Assembly: GCA_964575975.1 (NCBI GenBank)
Contig: CAZNTU010000192.1
Span: 1 to 10,660, forward strand
Reading direction: 5' to 3'
Length of the DNA stretch: 10,660 bases
DNA from: G963674505 sp964575975
GTDB lineage: Bacteria; Desulfobacterota; Desulfobacteria; Desulfobacterales; SKZT01
Position 1 is the stretch's first letter. Every line of letters starts with the position of its first letter. The position numbers and the translations under genes were made by a program. This document shows positions 1 through 7,831 of this stretch, piece after piece. Under the pieces are notes generated by a model. The model ran no database searches. It was not told the DNA's origin and saw nothing but the letters and a program-made list of their open reading frames with translations.

Positions 1-639
1 AAGAACGATAAACAAGATTTTCAGACGATCGGCGGAGGCGCGGCCCCGGTCAAGGTTCGGATTGCCCGGAGACGGAACGGAATTGGCCGTTTGCCGCCGA
101 AGACTCCTCGGGAATGCGGAACGACAGTCTGTGGCTGCGAAATAAAGCAGATATGCCGTCGAGTTTGCCGTCGGCCGACAATGCGAGAAGCTTTGGCATC
201 TTTATTTCGTTCCGAGGCCCTAACCGCTAACTGCTCAGGAACAAAATTTTTCTCCCTGCTCCCAAATATGTTTTGCAATTTTTCCCTCCTCGTGTTAGAA
301 ACTTTTCCCAAGTGCGCAAAAGTTCCAGCGAGTAAAAAACGATCGGCGGAACGGATTTCGGATTTTCGCGAAAAGTTCAATGATTATGGGTAGATACGGC
401 TTTCATAGCCGTCAGAGAGACCCAATTGGGGCCTTGTTCCGGAATCGAAGGAAACTTGTTCGGAAAAAACCGACGCCGATATTTTGAAACGTTTCCCATA
501 GCTCAAACGAAATCGTTTCAAGTGAATTGTTCAAGAGACCCGTTGTTCTCGTATCGAGACCGACGCCGTATCCGACGCGACTTCGAAAAGAACCTGGTCT
601 TGTGAAATACGAAACGGACGACCTCTTTTGGGACAAGCA
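1..639. other. Region without a supported gene
   Basis: No open frame here looks like a real protein. One plus-strand frame is open from base 1 to 393, but its composition (many Arg, Cys and Pro) and lack of any recognisable motif argue against coding. A tail of an upstream gene entering at base 1 cannot be excluded. Visible structure: a hairpin at 396-412 (arms ACGGCT and AGCCGT, 5-nt loop), a perfect 10-bp palindrome CCCAATTGGG at 421-430, and a dyad at 485-520 with TTGAAACG and CGTTTCAA arms. The stretch around 509-530 resembles the sequence in front of the gene at 9167, so it is probably the old upstream region of the decayed copy that follows. Confidence 0.5.
396..412. repeat. Small hairpin next to a 10-bp palindrome
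   Basis: Arms ACGGCT (396-401) and AGCCGT (407-412) enclose a 5-nt loop. Nine bases further on lies the perfect palindrome CCCAATTGGG (421-430). No T-tract follows, so a terminator reading is weak. The role is unknown. Confidence 0.35.
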
Positions 640-1026
640 ATGGACCCGATATCGAAACCGAGCGCTTCGAACGACTGTCTTTCCCGTATCCGCGATAGCA
701 AGAAAGCAGGGGCAAGCCTCCTTCCGCTTCTTTCCGATCTCGGAGCCGCTGATATCGGAACTCTTCGAGCCGGCTGCATGGAAACCCACGCGGGTTGTCT
801 TTGCGAAATCCAGAAAAAACGAGTCTTTATAGAGTCCGCAAAGGATATCCTCGCAAAGAGACGCCGCCTTTCTTCCAAAGATCGTGCCGGCAAGAGTAGA
901 AAATCACTCGGAAAAAGCGCTGTTCGAAACGTCTATCCGACATTGTACGAAATCAAAAAAACTATGAATCATACGAAAGACAGGGACGAGAAGGATGAAA
1001 CTCGAAATTTGTCGTCCACTTGCTGA
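640..1026 (+). pseudogene. Shortened, degenerate copy of the sigma-region-4-like gene at 9167-10093
   Basis: The frame from 640 (TTG possible at 628) aligns with the protein encoded at 9167-10093. Shared blocks include the leucine-rich stretch after SLL, then LRA, then LCEI..RVF. After RVF the left copy jumps directly to a segment matching ESA...DILA, followed by a basic linker ending in VRN. Residues about 81-137 of the right-hand protein are therefore missing, including the helix-turn-helix. The C-terminal EEDE...SRLEKLG domain is also lost. DNA identity is clear locally: GGATATCCTCGCAA occurs at 843-856 and again at 9608-9621, and TTCGAAACG follows in both. The frame stays open through the deletion, so a short expressed derivative is possible. 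I judge it a decaying paralogue: the ORF ends in low-complexity residues and lacks every DNA-binding element. Confidence 0.6.
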
Positions 1027-1125
1027 CTTTTGATCCAGGAGCCTTGGTCCTTGAGATATAGGAGATAGGCCAAGGAGTTCGTGGACAGCGGCGGATATCT
1101 AAACACTTCGGAAATCGCGATCGAG

Positions 1126-1137
1126 CGTTTATAAACG
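1126..1137. promoter_or_regulatory. 12-bp perfect palindrome, possible operator
   Basis: CGTTTATAAACG is its own reverse complement and sits about 250 bp before the papain-like gene. Its size and symmetry fit a dimeric repressor site. No regulator can be named. Confidence 0.3.
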
Positions 1138-1279
1138 AGAGGCTCCCTTGCTGATAGTCGGGAACGATGGCCAATGGAACCGAAAAGGCGGAGCTGTGCT
1201 AGAACGACAAAGGAAGAACAAGGGTCGAAAGAAGAAGGCGCTCACAAGTAGGAGATTCCCCGACCCGCCGAAAAGAAAC

Positions 1280-1297
1280 ATCGCTTGGGCAAGCGAT
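1280..1297. promoter_or_regulatory. Leader hairpin upstream of the peptidase unit
   Basis: ATCGCTT and AAGCGAT form a perfect 7-bp stem around GGGC. It lies about 90 bp before the likely start at 1385 and has no T-tract, so it is more likely an operator or leader RNA structure than a terminator. Confidence 0.3.
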
Positions 1298-1384
1298 AGA
1301 AATCGAAACGCAAGAATAGGCGGAAAAATACAATCAAAGCAAAAAATTATCCACATGAAAAACAGCGGGAGTTTTTCGTATCGA

Positions 1385-3238
1385 ATGAACAATACCATGC
1401 ACAACCGATTCGTAACCAACGTAGGCAGCGATCCTGCGGATAAAAGGGACTTCTACTACACTCCCTCGCTCGGGGCGCTTCGGCCGACATTCGTTCCTTC
1501 CTGGGCGAATTCCGCCGATGGCCTTCCCGTCCAAATCCGCGACCAATCCACCGAGGGAACTTGCACCGGACAGGCTCTCGCGGCTCTGGTGGACCTTTTG
1601 CGCCACGAGAACCTGCTGCTGCAAGGCCGCGCTCCGCAGGCGGCCGTGGAGCCTTGCAGCGCCCGGATGCTGTACGAAATGGCGCTGTTCCACGAAAGAC
1701 AGGAGGCGCATCGCATGCCGAGTGTTTTTACTTTGCGCGCGGCTCTCAAGGGATTCTACAACAACGGAGTTTGCCTGGACGAAGATTGGCCCTACGAGGC
1801 GCACGACCCCCGCGGAACGTTGGACGACACTCGTTCCCGCGCCGCCAGGAACATCGCCATGGGGGCCTATTTCCGGGTTCGCCCCCTGCTGAACCACTAC
1901 CATGCCGCGATCAACGAGGCCGGCGCGCTCTACGTTTCCGCGACGATCCACAAGGGGTGGGGAATCGACGAAGTCCGCCGGGATCGCCAGGGCCGAAAGG
2001 AAAAGGGCGTTATCGAGCCGGGAGACGACGACGGGGGCGGTCACGCCTTTGTCGTTGTCGGCTACGTGGAGGACGGTTTTCTCGTGCTCAATTCCTGGGG
2101 CGAATCGTGGGGAGGATACCGGGGTTGCCCGGGGATCGGGCTTTGGCTCTACCGGGACTGGGCGTGCTGCGTGCGCGACGCCTGGGTTTTGCGTCTTGCG
2201 GTTCCCACTCCGAACGATTTCGCGGTGGCCGTCGGGGAGCAGGGGTTGTATTTGTCCGACGTCCCCCTGATGTCCTCCAGCACTCCCAGGATCGAAGTCG
2301 TGGGGCATTACGCGCATTTCGACGACGGCAAGTTCGTCCGCCAGGGCGGTTACCCGAGCAGCAGCGAGGATTTCGACGTCACCGTGGAACGGTTGCGCCT
2401 CCTGGCGGAAAAAGAGCCGGAAAAATACAGGCACGCGGTGTTGTGGTTCGACGGTTTTCCCGGGACGGTGAAGCAAACGTTCGGCAGGATTTCCGTTGCG
2501 CGACGGTTCTTTAAGCTCCGTCGCGCCTATCCGTTCTACGTGGTGTGGGCGCAGGACCTTTTGGCGTCGGCGACGGAATGCCTCGAACCGACGTTCGCCG
2601 CCGCCTGCGAACGGGCCGGAAACGCCGAAGGGGATCGCGACCTCTTCGTCGAATCCGTTCTCGGGCGGCTTGGAAGGGCGATTTGGCGGGACGTGCAAAG
2701 GTCGGCGGCACTGACGGCGGAAACCGGCGCGTCCGCCATGTTGCGAAAGCTGGCGGAATTTTGCGCTTCCGCCGGTTTTTCGTTGCACTTGGTTGCGGAG
2801 GGAGTCGGAGTCTTGCTGATGCTTTCCGTTTTCGAACGCCTGAAGGAAAAAGAGCCCTCGTTTTGGGACCTGCTGCCCTCCGGATTGGATTCGCTTACCC
2901 TGATCGACCCTTGCGCCACCCTTTCTGGAATTCGCGGATCGTTTAGCGCCGGGCTGTCGGAAAAGACGCGGATCGTTCGTCTTTCCGAACGTGCCGGGAA
3001 GACCCGTCGGTTCGGCGCGTATTCCAAGAGTTGGCTGCATTTGACGGCGAACGCGTTCGATGCGCCCGAAGCCGACGGCGAGCCGCCGGCGTACCTGGGG
3101 ATGGCTTCCACGGATTGTCCATGGAAGCTTCTGGAGCTGGATATTCCGGCGGAATCCGGAGTATCCCGGTTTCCAGAGCCTGTTTCGGCTTCTCCGGAAG
3201 CGATTAAAAAGATTTTCGATTCTGTTTTCGGCAAGTAA
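1385..3238 (+). CDS. Papain-like (C1) cysteine peptidase with C-terminal alpha/beta-hydrolase-like region
   Basis: About 617 residues. The N-terminal half is a C1-type peptidase: Gln54 (oxyanion hole) and Cys60 in DQSTEGTCTGQA with the papain 6-residue spacing, His220 in GGGHAFVVVGY, and Asn236 in LNSWGESWGG. All catalytic residues are present; the Trp that usually follows the Cys is Thr, as in many bacterial members. There is no obvious propeptide, signal peptide or membrane segment, so a cytoplasmic enzyme is likely. Residues about 345-590 look like an alpha/beta-hydrolase fold: a strand-like VLWFDGFPG, a YPFYVVW segment, then LHLVAEGVG where GxSxG would be expected, so the nucleophile Ser appears lost. 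The start is uncertain. ATG at 1355, 1385 and 1397 are in frame; 1385 has GGGAG 13 bases upstream and 1355 has none. The caspase gene follows after 37 bp. Peptidase call firm; substrate and role unknown. Confidence 0.85.
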   Translation: MNNTMHNRFVTNVGSDPADKRDFYYTPSLGALRPTFVPSWANSADGLPVQIRDQSTEGTCTGQALAALVDLLRHENLLLQGRAPQAAVEPCSARMLYEMALFHERQEAHRMPSVFTLRAALKGFYNNGVCLDEDWPYEAHDPRGTLDDTRSRAARNIAMGAYFRVRPLLNHYHAAINEAGALYVSATIHKGWGIDEVRRDRQGRKEKGVIEPGDDDGGGHAFVVVGYVEDGFLVLNSWGESWGGYRGCPGIGLWLYRDWACCVRDAWVLRLAVPTPNDFAVAVGEQGLYLSDVPLMSSSTPRIEVVGHYAHFDDGKFVRQGGYPSSSEDFDVTVERLRLLAEKEPEKYRHAVLWFDGFPGTVKQTFGRISVARRFFKLRRAYPFYVVWAQDLLASATECLEPTFAAACERAGNAEGDRDLFVESVLGRLGRAIWRDVQRSAALTAETGASAMLRKLAEFCASAGFSLHLVAEGVGVLLMLSVFERLKEKEPSFWDLLPSGLDSLTLIDPCATLSGIRGSFSAGLSEKTRIVRLSERAGKTRRFGAYSKSWLHLTANAFDAPEADGEPPAYLGMASTDCPWKLLELDIPAESGVSRFPEPVSASPEAIKKIFDSVFGK

Positions 3239-3275
3239 TCGAATCGACTCGAACCCCGAAAAAAAGGAGAAGAGT

Positions 3276-5198
3276 ATGGCGCCAGAAATCGAGAACGACG
3301 CGAAGAAAATTACGGTAAACGAACTTTTCGGCCTTCTGGCCGACCCGGACGTCTCCGAGAGCGAACTGCAAAAATACTTGGTTCCGGACGAGGAGGGTTC
3401 CGGGCCGTTCGCTCCGAAGTTCCAAATCGACCCCGAAACCGTGGCCGGCATGGACACTCCCGAAGGCGGGCAGAGGGCGGCCGTTTTCCTGAGCGTGTTC
3501 AACTCCGCTTCGCGTCACAGGCGGCATCGGCGGTTCAGGGAGAAAATCGCGGAAGGCGACTACCGCGGGCCGATCATCGTCTCCGAAGGCGACTCGTGGT
3601 TCCAGTACCCGATAATGCTGGACGACGTGATCGACGTGCTCATGAAGGACTACGCCATCTGGAGCCTTGGAGCGGCGGGGGACACCCTGGAGAACATGAT
3701 CGAGTCCAAGGAATACTTGAAGGCGATACGGGAACTTCGCCCTTCCGTCTTTCTTTTCAGCGCCGGCGGAAACGACATGGTCGGGGGCGGGGCCCTGGAA
3801 AACCATCTGCGCGATTTCGACCCCGCGCTGACCCACGCGCAGCATCTGAAGGAATCCTACGACGGTCTGCTTCGGCGCATGCTGCAGCAGTACGACGCCC
3901 TTTTCCGCTCCCTGGAGCCTTTCGGCGTGAAGGTCGTATGCCATGGCTACGACTACGCCGTTCCCGCCGGCGGCAAATGGCTGGGCAGGCCGATGGCTCG
4001 CCGGGGCATCGTGGACGCGGAGTTCCAAAAGTCGATCGCGAAGGAGATGGTCGACCGGTTCAACAGGAACATGCTCGATTTGACCGGAAGCTTTCCGAAC
4101 GTGACATTCTTGGACAATCGCGGAACGGTCGCGGCGGGGCGCTGGAACGACGAGCTGCATCCCGCGGACGAAGGCTACGAGGATGTCGCGGCATCGTTCA
4201 AGCGAGCCATCGAGGAGGCCATGCGCGAGGGCGCGCCGGTCCGGACCGCTCCCCCGGCACTCGATGCGGCAAGACCGCGGTCGCTGCCGCAAATGCCGCA
4301 AACCGCCGAACGGCGGCCGGCGACGGCGAAAACGGCCGCGCGCAGAGGGCTGTCCCTTCATATCGGGATCAATTTCGTGGACAAGAACCATTACGCCGGG
4401 TGGGACGGGAAACTCAACGCTTGCGAGTACGACGCCGAGGACATGGAAAACGTCGCGAGCGAGCTGGGGTATTCGTCCACGCTGCTCCTGAGCCGAGACG
4501 CCACGCGAGCGGCGACGATCGGCGCGATAGAAAAAGCCGCGGAGGAATTGCGCGCCGGAGACATTTTCCTTCTGACCTATTCGGGCCACGGCGGACAGGC
4601 GCCGGATTTCAACGGGGACGAAGCCGACGAGATCGACGAGACCTGGTGCCTTTACGACGGACAGCTCATAGACGACGAGCTGTACATGCTCTGGGCCAAG
4701 TTCGGGGAAGGGGTCCGCGTTTTGGTCGTATCCGACAGTTGTCACAGCGGCACGGTGATCAGGGCGCTCCCGGACGGACAATTCGTCGAGGACACCCCTA
4801 TCATCGATCCGGAGCTTCCGGCCACCTGGCCGAGATGCATGCCGCCCCAGATCGCGGCCCGGGTGTTTCGACGAAACCGCCAATTCTACAGGGACATCGG
4901 CAAATCCCTGGAACCGATCGAAAGCGCCGCGCTGTCAAAGGAACTCGCGAACCCCCTGGACTGCACCGTCCAGCTGCTGTCCGGATGCCAGGACAACCAG
5001 TATTCCATGGACGGACCATTCAACGGCGCGTTCACCGCCCGGCTGCTTCGGGTCTGGGACGAGGGACGGTTCCGGGGAAACTACGACCGGTTTTACAAAA
5101 AAATCCGCAGATCCATGCCCTCCAGCCAGACGCCCAACCGGTGGGTGATCGGACGGGAGAACAGCGTTTTCGTCGATCAGAAGCCGTTTCGGATTTGA
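3276..5198 (+). CDS. SGNH/GDSL hydrolase - metacaspase-like (C14) fusion protein
   Basis: 640 residues. Start ATG 3276 is fixed by AAGGAGA at 3264-3270. The first ~90 residues are an acidic, unrecognised N-terminal segment. Residues about 97-315 are an SGNH hydrolase: Ser107 in SEGDSWF, block II Gly in LGAAGDT, Asn166 in GGNDM, and Asp292/His295 in DELHPADEGY. All four blocks are intact. A Pro/Ala-rich linker (about 320-355) leads to a caspase-fold domain (357-640) with catalytic His438 in YSGHGGQ and Cys489 in SDSCHSGT. A preceding DEIDETW stretch resembles the acidic S1-pocket region of metacaspases, which suggests cleavage after Arg or Lys. No signal peptide is seen. It lies 37 bp after the papain-like gene and probably shares its mRNA. 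The SGNH substrate (ester, lipid, glycan or acyl group) cannot be told. Domain calls firm; biological role inferred only. Confidence 0.9.
   Translation: MAPEIENDAKKITVNELFGLLADPDVSESELQKYLVPDEEGSGPFAPKFQIDPETVAGMDTPEGGQRAAVFLSVFNSASRHRRHRRFREKIAEGDYRGPIIVSEGDSWFQYPIMLDDVIDVLMKDYAIWSLGAAGDTLENMIESKEYLKAIRELRPSVFLFSAGGNDMVGGGALENHLRDFDPALTHAQHLKESYDGLLRRMLQQYDALFRSLEPFGVKVVCHGYDYAVPAGGKWLGRPMARRGIVDAEFQKSIAKEMVDRFNRNMLDLTGSFPNVTFLDNRGTVAAGRWNDELHPADEGYEDVAASFKRAIEEAMREGAPVRTAPPALDAARPRSLPQMPQTAERRPATAKTAARRGLSLHIGINFVDKNHYAGWDGKLNACEYDAEDMENVASELGYSSTLLLSRDATRAATIGAIEKAAEELRAGDIFLLTYSGHGGQAPDFNGDEADEIDETWCLYDGQLIDDELYMLWAKFGEGVRVLVVSDSCHSGTVIRALPDGQFVEDTPIIDPELPATWPRCMPPQIAARVFRRNRQFYRDIGKSLEPIESAALSKELANPLDCTVQLLSGCQDNQYSMDGPFNGAFTARLLRVWDEGRFRGNYDRFYKKIRRSMPSSQTPNRWVIGRENSVFVDQKPFRI
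4294..4320. repeat. 27-nt REP-like dyad shared with 7766-7792
   Basis: These 27 bases match 7766-7792 at 25 positions. Each copy can form a hairpin (CCGC...GCGG arms flanking AAACCG.CGAAC). This copy lies inside the coding sequence of the SGNH-caspase fusion, exactly in the interdomain linker. Confidence 0.5.
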
Positions 5199-5272
5199 CG
5201 GGGCGGAGGACGCGGAGCGGTAGGGAGCGCGGGAACTGGTCCGAAACGAGCGCGGAAAAATTGGAATTGCCG

Positions 5273-5298
5273 CCGGATGCGGGAAAACCCGCATCCGG
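5273..5298. terminator. Strong hairpin after the peptidase unit
   Basis: CCGGATGCGGG and its exact complement form an 11-bp stem around AAAA, 75 bp after the caspase stop codon. No T-run follows directly on either strand, so it is not a classical intrinsic terminator. It could stabilise the 3' end of the transcript or be part of a repeat. Confidence 0.45.
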
Positions 5299-5387
5299 GT
5301 CTGCGCGGAGGGCGTTATATCGTGGAAACCATGATCGAAATTCACCCGAGAAGACTGTCGTTGTCTTACGACTGGTTTTTTAACGTG

Positions 5388-5416
5388 TTGCCCATTGCCA
5401 CCCGGGAATATATAAT
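5388..5416 (+). promoter_or_regulatory. Sigma-70-type promoter for the Rpn-like gene
   Basis: TTGCCC (5388-5393, 4 of 6 to consensus) is followed by a 17-bp spacer and a perfect TATAAT (5411-5416). Transcription would begin near 5423, giving a leader of about 68 nt before ATG 5491 and arguing against in-frame starts further upstream. Confidence 0.6.
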
Positions 5417-5490
5417 AGGTGAAATGGAAAACGAAATCGCCGTCGCTGTCGAAGGCGCGGGTTGACTCGAAACACCGGAGAGAAGCAAGT

Positions 5491-6396
5491 ATGAAACCGA
5501 TTCTGAGCCCGAAGATCGATCTCGTGTTCAAGATGCTGTTCGTCCGCGATTCCGCGATTCTCGCGAACCTGATCGATTGCGTGCTGGATTTGCCCGAGGG
5601 AGCGAGGATTCGTTCCGTCGAGGTCAGGAACCCCGCGATTTTGCCCGAGGAAATCGGAAGGAAGTTCATCGTGCTGGATATCAAGGCGGAGGACCAGTCC
5701 GGCAGGAAGTTCAACGTCGAGATGCAGGTCCGGAAATACGCCTCCTACTCCAAGCGCTCCGTGTATTATCTGTGCAAGCTCTACGCGGAGCAGCTGGATT
5801 CGGGGGACGACTACGCGGAGCTGAAGCCTGTGGTGGGCATCCATTTTCTGGACTACGAGGAGTTCGAGTGCTGCCCGGAGTTCCATTTCCGGTGCTCCTT
5901 CAGGGATATTCGGCACCCGGAGATAAGCCTGACCGACGACCTCGTCCTCCATGTCGTGGAGATGCCCGTGTTCGAGAGGACGAGGCCCGAGAACGTCCCG
6001 CCGGAGTTGGCCGAATGGATTCGGTTCTTCAACAACGCCGAGAACGAAACGGAGGAAACCGTGATGAAAAACTACGCGAATCCCCATATTCACAAGGCGC
6101 ATTGCGCGCTCAAGGCCCTGAGCGCGGACGAGGAGACGCGCCAGAGGGCCGAAACGAGGGAGAGAGCGCTCAAGGACGAAGTCTCCGAGCTGAACGCGGC
6201 AAGGCGCGAAGGAAAGCGGGAAGGGATGCTCAGATTGATATTCGCCACCCTTCGGCTTCGCTTCCGCGTCGTCCCGGAGGCCGCAGACGAAAAGCTGAAG
6301 GGCATCCGCGACGCCGACGTCCTTGAGGCGATCCAGATGAAAGCGGTTGCAGCGGGAAGCATCGAGGAATTCGAAAGATACCTTTTGTCGCTGTAG
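5491..6396 (+). CDS. Rpn-family PD-(D/E)XK nuclease / putative transposase
   Basis: 301 residues, close to the usual family length. The N-terminus (SPKIDLVFKMLF) is the typical opening of Rpn (recombination-promoting nuclease, 'transposase_31'-like) proteins. The nuclease core is visible as VLDIKAED (Asp63) followed by NVEMQV (Glu77, Gln79), the D...ExQ variant of PD-(D/E)XK. The C-terminal third is charged and helical (REGKREGMLRL...), as is common in the family. In E. coli, Rpn proteins are DNA endonucleases that stimulate RecA-independent recombination and have been linked to phage defence. Start 5491 is preceded by GGAG at 5477-5480. The gene has its own promoter, and codon use resembles the GC-rich peptidase pair more than the following genes. 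Confident family call; the true role here is unknown. Confidence 0.85.
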   Translation: MKPILSPKIDLVFKMLFVRDSAILANLIDCVLDLPEGARIRSVEVRNPAILPEEIGRKFIVLDIKAEDQSGRKFNVEMQVRKYASYSKRSVYYLCKLYAEQLDSGDDYAELKPVVGIHFLDYEEFECCPEFHFRCSFRDIRHPEISLTDDLVLHVVEMPVFERTRPENVPPELAEWIRFFNNAENETEETVMKNYANPHIHKAHCALKALSADEETRQRAETRERALKDEVSELNAARREGKREGMLRLIFATLRLRFRVVPEAADEKLKGIRDADVLEAIQMKAVAAGSIEEFERYLLSL

Positions 6397-6520
6397 GCAG
6401 GTGCCATGCGAAAATCTTCGTGGCTCGGCTCTCGATCCGGATACGCCGTCCTTCGAAGCGGCGAGGCGAACCGACACGGATGCAGGTGTTGATTGTCTCC
6501 ATCTGTTCATGGGGGGCTGA

Positions 6521-6820
6521 GTGATAAAAAACCGTCCCATCCAAGGGGATGTCTTGCGAAATTTGCCCGAAGCGAAAAAATATTTCGAAGGCAGGGCGGA
6601 TGTCGTATTCGCATATCTTTTCGGAAGCCATGCGACCGGAAAGCAAACCCGTCTAAGCGACCTGGACATTGCGGTTTATTTGGCCGAAAACGATTCGGGC
6701 CAAAAGACGCTTGAAATTTTGGGGGACCTGAACGACATTTTCAAAACCGATGAAATCGATCTCGTCGTTCTAAACAAAGCTTCTCTCGCGTTGCAGTTCA
6801 ATGTTTTAAAAACGCGATAA
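6521..6820 (+). CDS. MNT-type nucleotidyltransferase (MntA-like antitoxin)
   Basis: 99 residues starting at GTG 6521, four bases after GGGGGG. The motif GSHATGKQTRLSDLDIAVYL (about residues 35-54) is the GSx10DxD signature of minimal nucleotidyltransferases, with a third acidic position in EIDLVVL. In characterised HEPN/MNT modules, MntA polyAMPylates and silences the HEPN RNase toxin encoded beside it. Here the protein ends early, at ALQFNVLKTR; homologues usually run 20-40 residues longer. No HEPN gene follows, only a short remnant (6869-6919). The gene may therefore be an orphan or a decaying antitoxin. Base composition is more AT-rich than the genes to its left. Confidence 0.75.
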   Translation: MIKNRPIQGDVLRNLPEAKKYFEGRADVVFAYLFGSHATGKQTRLSDLDIAVYLAENDSGQKTLEILGDLNDIFKTDEIDLVVLNKASLALQFNVLKTR

Positions 6821-6850
6821 TCGACTATTTGAAAAAAAATGAACAGGTAA

Positions 6851-6919
6851 AAGGAGAGTTTCCATCGCGCTGCGGAATTGGCGGACTTGTCCTTCGAGGA
6901 TTTCAAGGCCGGAATATAA
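6851..6919 (+). pseudogene. Fossil of a HEPN (DUF86-type) toxin gene
   Basis: Between the MNT and PIN genes, the frame 6851-6919 reads AELADLSFEDFKAGI and then stop. DUF86-type HEPN proteins typically carry a segment of the form 'Y..GLSFEEFLADE' shortly after their first helix. No start codon serves this frame, and the catalytic RxxxxH part is absent. The stop TAA (6917-6919) overlaps the PIN start ATG by one base, as if the PIN module replaced the rest of the toxin. The match is short and made from memory of the family. Confidence 0.4.
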
Positions 6920-7392
6920 TGAAACAAAAAGCATACATCGAAACTTCAGTCTTTAGCTATTTGACAGCCAGACCGAGTAACGATCTTCGGGCGATGGCCA
7001 ATCAAAGCACGACAATCGAGTGGTGGGAAGGCCGTATGCCGGAATTCGAAATTTTCATTTCGGAGTTTGTCGTGGCCGAATCCTGGCAAGGCGACACTGA
7101 AGCAGCCGAGCGTAGGATAGCTGTAATTGCCGACATTCCGGAGCTTGAAATCACCGAAACGGTTCGAGAATTGGCCAAGGCGTTGATATCGGAAGGCCCT
7201 ATTCCTGTCGGTTCGGAAATTGACGCTTACCATATCGCAGTTGCTGCGGCGAATGGAATGGATTATCCGCCAACTTGGAATTGCAAACACATTGCGAATG
7301 CGGCAATGCGTCCGAAAATAGAGGAGGTTTGCCGCAATCATGGCTTTGAACCGCCAATCATATGCACGCCCCTAGAACTAATGGAGGGCTGA
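6919..7392 (+). CDS. PIN-domain toxin (VapC-like)
   Basis: 157 residues. The N-terminus KAYIETSVFSYLTARPS, the mid-protein VVAESWQGD, and the C-terminal EIDAYHIAVAA and WNCKHIANA blocks are typical of a PIN subfamily annotated as type II toxins. The Asp expected near the N-terminus is Glu8 in this subfamily; Asp102 and Asp115 are further candidate metal ligands. PIN toxins are Mg-dependent RNases that cut RNA and are held inactive by a partner antitoxin. The likely partner is the 61-residue protein starting 3 bases after this stop codon. The Shine-Dalgarno site is weak (AAGG about 10 bases upstream). Family call is strong; the RNA target is unknown. Confidence 0.85.
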   Translation: MKQKAYIETSVFSYLTARPSNDLRAMANQSTTIEWWEGRMPEFEIFISEFVVAESWQGDTEAAERRIAVIADIPELEITETVRELAKALISEGPIPVGSEIDAYHIAVAAANGMDYPPTWNCKHIANAAMRPKIEEVCRNHGFEPPIICTPLELMEG

Positions 7393-7395
7393 TTT

Positions 7396-7581
7396 ATGTG
7401 GAAAGATCCGATCGTCGAAGAAACCAGGAGGTTGAGAAAAAAATACGCCTCCATGTTTAAAAACGACCCTGACGCTATTTTTCAAGATATTGTTAAGCGC
7501 CAAGAGGCTTCGAAAAGAAAGCGCGTTGCATTTCCCGGGCGTAAGCCCAATAAGCCCAAGTCGGAAAAAAATATCGCTTAG
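7396..7581 (+). CDS. Small putative antitoxin partner of the PIN toxin
   Basis: 61 residues, beginning 3 bases after the PIN stop codon. The opening WKDPIVEETRRLRKKYASMF and the following NDPDAIFQDI resemble small proteins that commonly accompany this PIN subfamily. The order toxin-then-antitoxin is the reverse of canonical vapBC but is seen in this group. The tail is short and very basic (KPNKPKSEK), and no DNA-binding fold is obvious. The antitoxin role is inferred from position and family resemblance. Confidence 0.7.
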   Translation: MWKDPIVEETRRLRKKYASMFKNDPDAIFQDIVKRQEASKRKRVAFPGRKPNKPKSEKNIA

Positions 7582-7612
7582 CGCGCCAGTCCCCCGGTTT
7601 TCCCTTCATGAA

Positions 7613-7685
7613 AACATAGAACCACTGAGGCACAAAGGACGCGAAGTGGACAACCTTAGTGTTCTTAGCTCCTTTGTGGTTCCAT
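7613..7685. repeat. Imperfect inverted repeat of the 'ACCAC..AGGCACAAAGGA' type
   Basis: The left arm GAACCAC (7619-7625) pairs with GTGGTTC (7676-7682); CACAAAGGA (7631-7639) can instead pair perfectly with TCCTTTGTG (7670-7678). Elements with this wording are widespread, non-coding and palindromic in many bacterial genomes. It lies in the convergent spacer between the antitoxin and integrase genes, where it could also end transcription. Confidence 0.55.
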
Positions 7686-7740
7686 TTCTTTATTATGTTC
7701 CGGCTGGTTACCGCTTTCGCAGGAATGCCGAAACCAAATT

Positions 7741-7807
7741 GGCCGAAATTGAAACCAAGCCCCGCTGCCGCAAACCGTCGAACAGCGGCCGGGGGCTGCT
7801 TTCGGCC
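7741..7807. repeat. Compound imperfect hairpin downstream of the integrase gene
   Basis: Nested arms: GGCCGAAA (7741-7748) with TTTCGGCC (7800-7807), AGCCCC (7758-7763) with GGGGCT (7792-7797), and GCCGC (7767-7771) with GCGGC (7785-7789). The unpaired bases are asymmetric, 9 against 2 nt between the outer arms. The core 7766-7792 is the second copy of the REP-like 27-mer at 4294-4320. The element starts 25 bp after the end of intI and could act as its terminator. A recombination-site role is possible but lacks the expected core bases. Confidence 0.5.
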
Positions 7808-7831
7808 GATAGTCGCGGGGATTTGCCTCGC

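Larger units (their letters stand above)
1027..1384. other. Leader region upstream of the peptidase pair
   Basis: No gene is supported here. The frame of the papain-like gene is open back to 1148, but the extra residues (rich in Lys, Arg and Asn) look like translated leader rather than protein. The region holds a 12-bp perfect palindrome at 1126-1137 and a 7-bp hairpin at 1280-1297. A weak -10-like TACAAT lies at 1329-1334 without a matching -35. It probably carries the promoter and control sites of the two-gene unit. Confidence 0.4.
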